DNA from: CAG-390 sp045636385
GTDB lineage: Bacteria; Bacillota; Clostridia; Oscillospirales; CAG-272
NCBI GenBank assembly: GCA_045636385.1
Contig: JAZTXK010000055.1
Location: forward strand, 53,023 to 117,022
Length of the DNA stretch: 64,000 nucleotides
Reading direction: 5' to 3'
Of this stretch, positions 1-6,900 are shown piece by piece. The notes below the pieces were generated by a model. That model had not been told where the DNA came from. It saw nothing but the letters and a program-made list of their open reading frames with translations, and searched no databases. The number at the start of each line of letters is the position of its first letter. Positions within the stretch are counted from its first letter, which is position 1. The position numbers were made by a program, and so were the translations under genes.

Positions 1-560
1 AATATCATTACCCAGCTTTCGGCAAGGTTGAGGTCAAACGCCATAAAGCCGCCGAAAACGGCGAGGATGGCAACGAGGGGCATCATCGAATTGATTCCCT
101 CGGCAGAGCCGCGGTTGGTCGAGTCGGTCGAATCGGTCAGCCACGCGTTATACGCCGCGTCGTTTGCCGAGGAGCCGAAGAAGGTCATAAGGCAATCGAG
201 TGTGATCGTCAGCGTGATTCCGATAGCCGCCGCGCTTGCCGCAGCGGGGAAGAGAGCCTCGATCACGTCGAGCTTCAGAAGCGCAAAGGCGAATATTGAG
301 ATTCCCCAAAGGATGTATCCGCCGCAGATGAATATCTTTCGCTTGCCCACGCGGTCGGAAAGCGCACCGATAAAGACCGTGGTCAGCGTTGCCGCTATTG
401 CACTTGCCGCAACCATCGCGGAGATGTCCTCCGCAGAGGCGTTAAACATTTTGTAGATAAAGACGTTGAGATACATATTCTCAACGACCCACGCGATCTG
501 TCCCATAAGTCCGAAAAGGACGAGTGCGAGCCAGAAGCGTCCGGAGAGCTTGGTTTTCAT
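1..560 (-). CDS. MFS transporter, N-terminal part (cut by window edge)
   Basis: The reverse strand reads from an ATG at 558-560 to the window edge without a stop, giving about 186 residues beginning MKTKLSGRFWLALVLFGLMG. It has several hydrophobic segments and a cytoplasmic-loop motif of the major facilitator type, GALSDRVGKRK, after the second predicted helix. That motif is typical of MFS permeases, including the sugar-cation symporter-like (GPH) branch. The substrate cannot be read from this part; the neighbouring isomerase-like gene suggests a sugar, which is inference. A promoter at 590-618 drives it, divergent from the operon that starts at 698. The C-terminal half lies outside the window. 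Confidence 0.85.
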   Translation of the reverse strand, partial: MKTKLSGRFWLALVLFGLMGQIAWVVENMYLNVFIYKMFNASAEDISAMVAASAIAATLTTVFIGALSDRVGKRKIFICGGYILWGISIFAFALLKLDVIEALFPAAASAAAIGITLTITLDCLMTFFGSSANDAAYNAWLTDSTDSTNRGSAEGINSMMPLVAILAVFGGFMAFDLNLAESWVMI

Positions 561-589
561 TGTATAAACTCCTTGTGTTTGTTGATTAA

Positions 590-618
590 ATTTTATCATA
601 AAGCGTGGCTTTTGTCAA
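590..618 (-). promoter_or_regulatory. Sigma-A promoter for the MFS transporter gene
   Basis: On the minus strand TTGACA (613-618) and TAAAAT (590-595) are separated by 17 bp, upstream of the ATG at 560. It lies back to back with the plus-strand promoter at 637-665. Confidence 0.75.
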
Positions 619-636
619 TGATGATGCCGAAAATCA

Positions 637-665
637 TTGACAATTAATAATATTAGTGCTATAAT
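637..665 (+). promoter_or_regulatory. Sigma-A promoter for the isomerase-ktr operon
   Basis: TTGACA (637-642) and TATAAT (660-665) match the consensus exactly with a 17-bp spacer. The predicted transcript starts near 672, just before the ribosome binding site GGAGGT at 685-690. Confidence 0.85.
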
Positions 666-697
666 TTAATTAATAACTCTCTTTGGAGGTAATATTT

Positions 698-1417
698 ATG
701 GATTACGGTATTCAGCTTTACAGCATTCGCGACCTTGCAAAGGAAAATTTTGAGGAAGCCGTCGCGGCGGCTTCGCGCATTGGTTATTCATCAATAGAAT
801 TTGCGGGATTCTTCGGAAGAACCGCCGCACAGGTAAATAAGGCTATGGACGACGCGGGCATCCGTATCTGCGGTACACACAGCGGATGGGGCGAGCTTGC
901 GAACGATTACGAAAATACTCTGCGCTTCCACAAGGAGATCGGCAACAAGCGTTACACCATCCCCGGCGCGGATCTTTCGACTCCCGAAAAGCTCCGTGAT
1001 TTCGTTGAATTTCTTAATTATATGACTCCCAAGCTTGCCGCAGAGGGCATTGAGCTTGCTTATCACAACCATTCGCGCGAGTTTATCGTCAACGATTTCG
1101 GCGTAAGAACTCACGACGTTCTTGCCGCAGAAACCAAGGTAAATTTCGAGATCGACACCTATTGGGCGTTCGTTGCAAAGGAGGACTCCGTTGCGGTTCT
1201 TGAAAAGTACGCGCACAGAATGTCTCTCATTCATCTGAAGGACGGTACTCCCGAGGGCCACGGAAAGTCGCTCGGTCTCGGTTCTGCGCCGCTTGCAGAG
1301 GTTGTTGCAACCGCTAAAAGGCTCGGACTTTATATGATCGTTGAAAGCGAAGGTCAGGAGCCCGACGGGCCTGCTGAGATCACTCGCTGTATCGATTGGC
1401 TCAAGATAAACGGATAA
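698..1417 (+). CDS. Sugar phosphate isomerase/epimerase family protein (AP endonuclease 2-like TIM barrel)
   Basis: 239 residues. It has the xylose-isomerase-like TIM-barrel pattern: GIQLYSIRD at the start, GYSSIEFAGFFG, the metal-site segment YHNHSREF, FEIDTYWAF, and SLIHLKDG near the end, where His, Asp and Glu of this family bind a divalent metal. Members isomerise or epimerise sugars, inosose or hydroxypyruvate; the exact substrate is not readable. I chose the ATG at 698 because GGAGGT lies 7 nt upstream; an in-frame TTG at 683 has no such site. The stop is followed at once by the ATG of the KtrB-type gene, so the two are probably coupled in translation, an unusual partnership. Confidence 0.88.
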   Translation: MDYGIQLYSIRDLAKENFEEAVAAASRIGYSSIEFAGFFGRTAAQVNKAMDDAGIRICGTHSGWGELANDYENTLRFHKEIGNKRYTIPGADLSTPEKLRDFVEFLNYMTPKLAAEGIELAYHNHSREFIVNDFGVRTHDVLAAETKVNFEIDTYWAFVAKEDSVAVLEKYAHRMSLIHLKDGTPEGHGKSLGLGSAPLAEVVATAKRLGLYMIVESEGQEPDGPAEITRCIDWLKING

Positions 1418-2782
1418 ATGAACGCTACCGTAAATAAAAAGCGCCGCAAGCCTCTCGGCACTGCGACGGTTATGGCGCTCGGTTTTCTTGCGATAATCGT
1501 GCTTGGAACCCTTCTTCTGATGCTTCCGATATCGAGCGCGGTGGGCGAGTTTACATCACCGCTGACAGCACTTTTCACGGCAGTCAGCGCGACCTGTGTC
1601 ACGGGCCTTGTCGTTGTCGAAACCGGACTTTACTGGAGCCTTTTCGGTAAGATAGTCATAATTACGCTCATACAGATCGGCGGTCTCGGATTTATGACGA
1701 TGGCGGTTCTGCTTTCGATTATCGTCCGCCGCAGACTTTCTCCACGCGACCGAGTGCTCGTTGCCGCTTCTTACGGTATTACCGATTTCGGCGGAATAAA
1801 CGTGCTGGTCAAAAGGATTCTTCTCGGCACTCTGTGTATCGAAGGCACGGGCGCTGTGTTGCTCTCGCTCCGATTTATTCCCGAATTTGGTTTCCCGAAG
1901 GGACTCGGATACGGTGTATTCCATTCGATCTCCGCGTTCTGCAACGCCGGATTTGATATCCTCGGAAACGGGAATTCTATGGGTGCGTACGCGAAAGATC
2001 CGCTTGTGAGCATTACCCTGATGCTCCTCGTGCTTCTCGGCGGAATCGGTTTTCCCGTGTGGAATGAATTCATCGGGCATAAAAAGCGTCAGAAATTCAG
2101 CGCGTATACAAAGTTCGTGCTCATTTTAAGCGCGATATACGTTGTCGGCGGAGCTATGGTAGTTGCCCTGCTTGAATGGAACAACCCCGAAACCATCGGC
2201 GAGATGGGATTTGGCGCAAAGATACTCAATTCCTTCTTCCAATCGGTCACCTGGCGTACTGCGGGCTTTACTGCGGTAGATAACGCCGCGCTGAACGAGG
2301 GAACGAAGCTTTTCGGTCTGTTTTGGATGTTCTCGGGCGGTGCTTCGGCATCGACCGCGGGCGGTGTAAAGATCGCGACGATCGGCGTCATTATGCTTGC
2401 CGCATATTCGGTTGCCGTCGGCAAAAGCGAGATCAATTTTATGCGCCGCCGTATTCCCTTTGAGGCGATGCTTCGCGCGCTGTCGCTCGTCGTTATTCAG
2501 CTGATACTGACAGTTGCCGCGACAATTATTTGTACCGTTGCTTGCGGAAATATGGACGTTGAGGGTATCGACATTCTTTACGAGATCGTTTCCGCGGGTG
2601 CGACGGTAGGTCTTACCGCGGGATTGACGCCTCTGCTTCCTCCGTCTGCCTTGATCGTTATAATATTTATGATGTATTTCGGGCGCGTGGGAATTCTGAC
2701 CGTGACCTTCTCTTTGCTCGGTAAAGCGGTTGGAAGATCCTCCTCGATCAGCTACCCCGATGCCAATATTTTAATAGGATAG
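1418..2782 (+). CDS. ktrB: TrkH/KtrB family potassium uptake channel subunit
   Basis: 454 residues, a polytopic membrane protein with the four-fold membrane-pore-membrane repeat of TrkH/KtrB. Selectivity-filter-like segments are visible: SATCVTGL (first repeat), SAFCNAGFD (second), WRTAGFTAVD (third) and SAGATVGLTAGLT (fourth), each with the conserved glycine. The length fits KtrB, the Na+-dependent K+ translocating subunit, rather than the longer TrkH. The next gene encodes the cytoplasmic KtrA-type gating ring. Start at the ATG touching the upstream stop codon. No frameshift or odd residue was noticed. Confidence 0.92.
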   Translation: MNATVNKKRRKPLGTATVMALGFLAIIVLGTLLLMLPISSAVGEFTSPLTALFTAVSATCVTGLVVVETGLYWSLFGKIVIITLIQIGGLGFMTMAVLLSIIVRRRLSPRDRVLVAASYGITDFGGINVLVKRILLGTLCIEGTGAVLLSLRFIPEFGFPKGLGYGVFHSISAFCNAGFDILGNGNSMGAYAKDPLVSITLMLLVLLGGIGFPVWNEFIGHKKRQKFSAYTKFVLILSAIYVVGGAMVVALLEWNNPETIGEMGFGAKILNSFFQSVTWRTAGFTAVDNAALNEGTKLFGLFWMFSGGASASTAGGVKIATIGVIMLAAYSVAVGKSEINFMRRRIPFEAMLRALSLVVIQLILTVAATIICTVACGNMDVEGIDILYEIVSAGATVGLTAGLTPLLPPSALIVIIFMMYFGRVGILTVTFSLLGKAVGRSSSISYPDANILIG

Positions 2783-2794
2783 GAAATTTATATA

Positions 2795-3448
2795 ATGAAC
2801 AGCTTTTGTATTATAGGACTTGGTAAGTTCGGCACCTCTCTGGCTAACGCGCTTGTGGCGAATGGCAAGCAGGTAATGGTCATTGATACCGATTCGGAAA
2901 AGGTGACCCTTATCGCCGACAGTGTGACCAACGCCGTTATCGGCGACGCGACGAATGTGAATTTGCTCAAAGCCTCGGGCGTTGCCGACTACGATTGCGC
3001 AGTTGTTTGTATGACCGAAAATATCAGCGATATTATTCTCGTCACGATCCAGCTCAAGGAGCTCGGCGTGAAGCACGTTATCTCCCGCGCGGTCAACGAG
3101 GGGCATAGAAAGGTCCTCTCCCACGTTGGCGCGGACGAGATCACCTATCCCGAGCACGATATGGGCGAGCGACTTGCATTCAGGCTTTCGCATTCCACGA
3201 TCACGGATTTCGTGCAGTTCAAGGGCTATAAGGTCGTTGAGATCGTCGTTCCCGAATCCTGGGTCGGCAAGGACCTCATTACCCTTAATCTCCGCAAGAA
3301 CTTCGGTGTTAACGTCATAGCCGTCAGATACTGCGACGGCAGACTTGACGTTTCTCCCTCGCCGACGCGCGAGTTCAATGCAGGCGAGATCGTTTCCATT
3401 GTCGGCGACGATCACGATATTGACAAAATGACCGAAAAGCTTAAGTGA
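2795..3448 (+). CDS. ktrA: KtrA family potassium uptake regulatory subunit (RCK domain)
   Basis: 217 residues, one RCK unit. The N-terminal Rossmann fold has the nucleotide-binding motif GLGKFGTSLA and the acidic strand end VMVIDTD; the RCK-C ligand-binding domain follows from about residue 135. It forms an octameric ring under KtrB and gates it in response to ATP/ADP (family knowledge). The gene is 12 nt after ktrB, so both lie in one operon with the isomerase-like gene. The last 8 nt overlap the convergent gene at 3441-3857, and the operon terminator (3459-3493) lies inside that gene. Confidence 0.92.
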   Translation: MNSFCIIGLGKFGTSLANALVANGKQVMVIDTDSEKVTLIADSVTNAVIGDATNVNLLKASGVADYDCAVVCMTENISDIILVTIQLKELGVKHVISRAVNEGHRKVLSHVGADEITYPEHDMGERLAFRLSHSTITDFVQFKGYKVVEIVVPESWVGKDLITLNLRKNFGVNVIAVRYCDGRLDVSPSPTREFNAGEIVSIVGDDHDIDKMTEKLK

Positions 3449-3857
3449 TAAGCTTGGTAAGCAGACTGCGTTCACCCGCGGTCTGCTTTTTTTCGCGCTC
3501 GCGGACGAAATCCCACACGCGGCGCACCTTTTCAAGGCGGCGGTAGACCGTCCTATCGTCGCAGTTTTCCTCCCAAGCCAATCTGCGTACGCGGAGGGTT
3601 ATCTCGCCCGCGCGGAGGCGTTTGTTGGCGGTGGCGAAATAAATATCCTTGAGTGCGCGCAAAGCGAGCGTGTCGCCGTCAAGCTCGAGCAGGCGCAGGG
3701 TGTCAAACACGGCGATCATATCAAGTGCCGCCGCGTCGCCGCAAATTCCTCTGATACGGCAGAGCACCTGAAGAGCCGAATTGCAATTGCATAATGAAAG
3801 CCGCGCATAGCTTCGGAAGGCTTGCGCGGCTTTTTCTTTCATAATATCCTTTTTCAC
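3441..3857 (-). CDS. Small protein with a C-terminal helix-turn-helix-like segment, unknown function
   Basis: 138 residues; I do not recognise a family. The sequence is rich in Arg, Leu and Ala and looks all-helical. Residues around 95-120 (LAWEENCDDRTVYRRLEKVR) resemble a helix-turn-helix with its recognition helix, as in small phage-type regulators or sigma region 4-like proteins. Start GTG at 3857, preceded by GGAAGAG; an ATG five codons later (3842) is an alternative with its own AGGA. The gene has a perfect consensus promoter and a 20-bp palindrome on its start site resembling a LexA box, so it may be damage-inducible or self-repressed (inference). Its 3' end carries the terminator of the convergent ktr operon. 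Confidence 0.6.
   Translation of the reverse strand: MKKDIMKEKAAQAFRSYARLSLCNCNSALQVLCRIRGICGDAAALDMIAVFDTLRLLELDGDTLALRALKDIYFATANKRLRAGEITLRVRRLAWEENCDDRTVYRRLEKVRRVWDFVREREKKQTAGERSLLTKLIT
3459..3493 (+). terminator. Intrinsic terminator of the ktr operon, embedded in the opposite gene
   Basis: A 12-bp stem (3459-3470 with 3477-3488, one T-G pair) with a 6-nt loop and a T run to 3493. It lies inside the C-terminal codons of the minus-strand gene 3441-3857, so the same bases serve as terminator and coding sequence. Confidence 0.8.
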
Positions 3858-3872
3858 GTTACTCTTCCTTGG

Positions 3873-3892
3873 TATAGAACAATTGTTCTATA
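3873..3892. promoter_or_regulatory. 20-bp perfect palindrome, LexA-box-like operator
   Basis: TATAGAACAATTGTTCTATA is a perfect inverted repeat covering the predicted start site. Its core GAAC-N4-GTTC is the core of the Gram-positive LexA/DinR box. A repressor bound here would block initiation. Whether LexA or another dimeric repressor binds cannot be told from the sequence. Confidence 0.65.
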
Positions 3893-3921
3893 ATTATACC
3901 ATACCGCAAAGAGTTTGTCAA
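3893..3921 (-). promoter_or_regulatory. Sigma-A promoter of the small HTH-like gene
   Basis: Minus strand TTGACA (3916-3921) and TATAAT (3893-3898), 17 bp apart, both perfect consensus. The -10 box directly touches the palindrome at 3873-3892. Confidence 0.85.
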
Positions 3922-3932
3922 GGCTTTGATAT

Positions 3933-5153
3933 TCAATTTTTGGGGAGCATACTGCCGTCGGCGATCGAGGCGAGGTCGCGCTCGTGAATGAAGCAGATCA
4001 CGTACGAGGGATCGGTCTTGGTCATGACCTGCGTATTGAAATCGAGGGCGTTTCTGTAAATGACCGTGCCGAAGGTGTTTGAGAAGTAGTCGATCATAAT
4101 GATACGATCCCAATCGCTTGAGAACTGAACGGCAACGCGGGGTTGATCGAGGAGCTCGTCCTTATACTGCATTTTTGCGAACGCCATATCGTAAGTGTCA
4201 TAGCGCAGAAGCACCTGGTATTTCTGAACGAAGTCGGTAGAAAGCGATACCGTACCGTTCTTGATTACGTTCTCGAGCGTTGCGGCGCGCGCAAGCTCCT
4301 TGCCCGTGGTCGAGTGGAGTACGAAATCGCTGTCGGTAAGGTGTATTTGTCTTATCTGCTTGTTCAATTCGCGGGGGAGCATATCGAGGACGGCAAGGTA
4401 GGCGTAATATGCGCCGCGGCTGTTGAGAGAGTCCTCGGTGTTGTTGTAAAGCTCACCATCGTCTTTGGCGCGCTTGAGCGCGTCGGTCAGGTCGAGAAAA
4501 TTGGTCACTCCGCGTCGCGCGAGATACGCGCTGACGGATTTAAGTCGCGTTTCTTCACTGATGTTGCCCATATATCCGGGCATTCTTTCGTCATAGACCG
4601 TTTGCGAGTTCGGGATGATGACGAAGTAACACGCAGCTCCGAGCTTTTCGTATTCTTCGGTTATTTTGAGTACGGAGGTGTAGTATTGATTTAGTTCTTC
4701 GCTGTCAAGGTCGATCTCGCCGAGATAGTCGGCGACGTAATTGTAATCGTTTGCCTCATCGTAGGTGGGGAAGAGAAATTCGTCCTGACCGAGAAGCACG
4801 CTGTCGGTGGGGAGCCGGCGGAAAAGATAGTAGTCAACGCGGACGATGTTTTTTCTGATGTTTTCTGACAGATAGAAGGTGTCTGCGAAATTCGAGAAAA
4901 CGATGCTCGGATGCTCTTTTTCATCGTAGTATTTATCAACGAGCTTTTCTGAGCCGAGATAAGCCGACACGCCGAAGTTGACAAGGAAGGAGAGAAGGAT
5001 GCCTATAAACAGCACTATGATGATGACTCCGAGAGCGCGCGCGTTTTTGCCCGAGGTCAAGATATATTCGATATTGCAGTCGGGGCGCAGATTGAAGCCG
5101 CCGTCGGTCTGTTCGTCCGCGGGGAGCGGGGCGTCAAAGCGATTGTCGTTCAT
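3933..5153 (-). CDS. AlgJ/AlgX/DltD-like SGNH-fold membrane-anchored protein, apparently without catalytic residues
   Basis: 406 residues: a cytoplasmic N-terminus, one membrane helix at about 38-62 (ALGVIIIVLFIGILLSFLV), then an extracellular domain. The domain has landmarks of AlgJ/AlgX SGNH-like acyl-transfer partners: LLGQDEFLFPTYDE, FVIIPNSQTVYDERMP and a C-terminal strand-helix VAVQFSSDWDRIIMIDYFSN. Where active members have D-T-H-W-N, this has E-D-S-L-N; where they have G-D-S-F, it has S-S-D-W. My alignment by eye therefore suggests loss of the Asp/His and Ser of the catalytic triad. It lies 75 nt downstream of the MBOAT gene on the same strand, the usual two-gene arrangement for exported-polymer acylation. 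RBS AAAGGAGG precedes the ATG. Confidence 0.65.
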   Translation of the reverse strand: MNDNRFDAPLPADEQTDGGFNLRPDCNIEYILTSGKNARALGVIIIVLFIGILLSFLVNFGVSAYLGSEKLVDKYYDEKEHPSIVFSNFADTFYLSENIRKNIVRVDYYLFRRLPTDSVLLGQDEFLFPTYDEANDYNYVADYLGEIDLDSEELNQYYTSVLKITEEYEKLGAACYFVIIPNSQTVYDERMPGYMGNISEETRLKSVSAYLARRGVTNFLDLTDALKRAKDDGELYNNTEDSLNSRGAYYAYLAVLDMLPRELNKQIRQIHLTDSDFVLHSTTGKELARAATLENVIKNGTVSLSTDFVQKYQVLLRYDTYDMAFAKMQYKDELLDQPRVAVQFSSDWDRIIMIDYFSNTFGTVIYRNALDFNTQVMTKTDPSYVICFIHERDLASIADGSMLPKN

Positions 5154-5228
5154 GGTATCCTCCTTTCAAGAGTTTAATTAATAATAAAATCCGCCGCCGG
5201 ATATCCGATTTTTTAATTGGATCTGAAA

Positions 5229-6674
5229 TTAAAAGATTATATCGCGGAAGGGCTCGGTTGCGAGAGCGGGGTATTGGGGCAGATAATAGTAGATGCAGAG
5301 AATGAAAACGCAGAGTATGAGCATTGACCAGCCCCATCGCCAATTTCCGCTTCGGATAAAGGGCGTTTGGCGCCTTTTTGAAAGCACACCGAATATGACG
5401 GGGAGCTGAACGAGCGCAATGAAGGCCAGCATCAGGGGCATTTCAAGGTTGAACAGCGTTTGGTTGATAAGGTAATACTGAAGGGGCTTTCCGAGAGTGA
5501 TATTTCCGAAGATGACGTCAAGGCTCGAGAGGTCGCGCGTTCTGATCAGCATCCAGAAAAGCGTTGCGAAAAGGAAGGTGCATATTCTGCCGAGCGGTCT
5601 TAAGATCTTCTTTTTCTCAAGCAAGGCGTTGACGTCGACGAACTCGCCGACAATGGGCGGGATCAGCAGTATCGCTATCGCAGGCAGGACGCGCAATCCG
5701 ATCTTGAACCACATCAGCATAACCAGCGCGCAGACGGCAGAGATAGCGGCGTTTGCGAACTTGCGGCGGCGAGGTGCGTAGCTTTCAAGAGGAAGGGCGG
5801 AGGTGAGAGGCTTGCGGATATAATCCCTGATCCATTCCCCGAGGCTCGCGAGGAAATTGCTTGCGTATTCCATCGGAGTCCGCGCGAGTATGCATACTCC
5901 GAAATCGGGCGCGAGTCTGATGCCGAGCATCGCGCAAAGGCCGCGTGCCATATCCGAGTAACCCGAAAATGCGAAATATACTGCGGCAAGCATAAGCGCG
6001 GCGAGGATGAGTCCGACGCCCACGCTGATCGGTTCCTCGGTGTAGTCGATCAGTCTTTTGACGACCGAGTCGTAGGAGGCATCGAAATATGATGCGATCG
6101 CCACGCGCTTGATAAATCCGCGCGCGAAGAGGATGATTCCCGATCCGACGCCCGCGGCGTTGAAATGGATATTTTCGGGTTCGAGCAATCGTCTGAAATC
6201 CTTATATTTGATCACAGGTCCCGCGATCATTACGGGAAAGAAGGTGATGTAGGTCAGCACGTCGAGAATGCTTCGCGGCATCGGAGCGTCGCCGCGGCGG
6301 ATATCCATAATGCAGGAGAAGCAAGAGAGGAGATAGAAGGACGCACCGATGGGAAGATAACGGCGAGCCGCCGCTTCGTCCGCCCATACGCCGAGATATC
6401 GAAGCACGGCAAGCACTCCGAACAGGACGCAGACGACGAAAATGATGGAATATTTTTTCTTAACGCTGAAGACCGCGAAGGCGGCGCAGTAGGTAAAGAC
6501 GGCGCAAAGCAGTATGAAGAGAAGAGAGGCGGGGGTTTCAAAGCACGCCAAAGCGTAAAACGCAAGGCTGAATGCGAGTATCGTGCGCTGGCGCAATTTC
6601 GTAGGCGTCAGCGTGTAGATGCCGAGCATCAGGGGTAAAAAAAGCAGCAGAAAAACAGGTGACGTGAATAACAT
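5229..6674 (-). CDS. MBOAT family protein (AlgI-like) lacking the catalytic histidine
   Basis: 481 residues with many membrane helices. AlgI/DltB-type landmarks are clear: YLPIGASFYLLSCFSCIMDI, TFFPVMIAGPVIKYKDFRRL (145-163), YFAFSGYSDMARGL and EWIRDYIRKPL. Active members have two histidines, in the W-R-R-W-H-I-S-L motif and in the L-W-H-G motif. Here the matching stretches read Y-A-S-N-F-L-A-S-L and L-M-W-F-K-I-G. The protein has only one histidine in total, at about residue 170 outside these motifs. It therefore probably does not transfer acyl groups by the usual mechanism. RBS AAAGGAGG lies 8 nt before the ATG; promoter at 6725-6753. The AlgJ-like partner follows. Confidence 0.82.
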   Translation of the reverse strand: MLFTSPVFLLLFLPLMLGIYTLTPTKLRQRTILAFSLAFYALACFETPASLLFILLCAVFTYCAAFAVFSVKKKYSIIFVVCVLFGVLAVLRYLGVWADEAAARRYLPIGASFYLLSCFSCIMDIRRGDAPMPRSILDVLTYITFFPVMIAGPVIKYKDFRRLLEPENIHFNAAGVGSGIILFARGFIKRVAIASYFDASYDSVVKRLIDYTEEPISVGVGLILAALMLAAVYFAFSGYSDMARGLCAMLGIRLAPDFGVCILARTPMEYASNFLASLGEWIRDYIRKPLTSALPLESYAPRRRKFANAAISAVCALVMLMWFKIGLRVLPAIAILLIPPIVGEFVDVNALLEKKKILRPLGRICTFLFATLFWMLIRTRDLSSLDVIFGNITLGKPLQYYLINQTLFNLEMPLMLAFIALVQLPVIFGVLSKRRQTPFIRSGNWRWGWSMLILCVFILCIYYYLPQYPALATEPFRDIIF

Positions 6675-6724
6675 TTCCCAGGCCTCCTTTTCTGCTTGAT
6701 ATAGTTTAAGTAATATTTAATAAT

Positions 6725-6753
6725 ATAATACCACATTCCCGAGCATAATTCAA
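6725..6753 (-). promoter_or_regulatory. Sigma-A promoter of the MBOAT/AlgJ-like pair
   Basis: Minus strand TTGAAT (6748-6753), 17-bp spacer, TATTAT (6725-6730), upstream of the ATG at 6674. Divergent from the promoter at 6834-6862. Confidence 0.65.
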
Positions 6754-6833
6754 GTGCCGTGGCGAAAAAAGTCGATAGCGCGAATATTGTTGATAGTTTG
6801 TTAAGAATTTCATTAAATATTTTCCAAATTCCA

Positions 6834-6862
6834 TTGACAAATGAGCAAAAGTAATGTATAAT
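6834..6862 (+). promoter_or_regulatory. Sigma-A promoter of the surface protein gene
   Basis: TTGACA (6834-6839), 17-bp spacer, TATAAT (6857-6862): perfect consensus, 38 nt before the ATG at 6901. Confidence 0.85.
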
Positions 6863-6900
6863 AACTTTAACTAAAATTAAATATGAAAGGAACACGCAAA

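Noticed and set aside
3441..3857. Phage ArpU/RinA or sigma-like regulator identity
   Set aside because: Only a short helix-turn-helix-like segment supports it; no other phage gene lies nearby.
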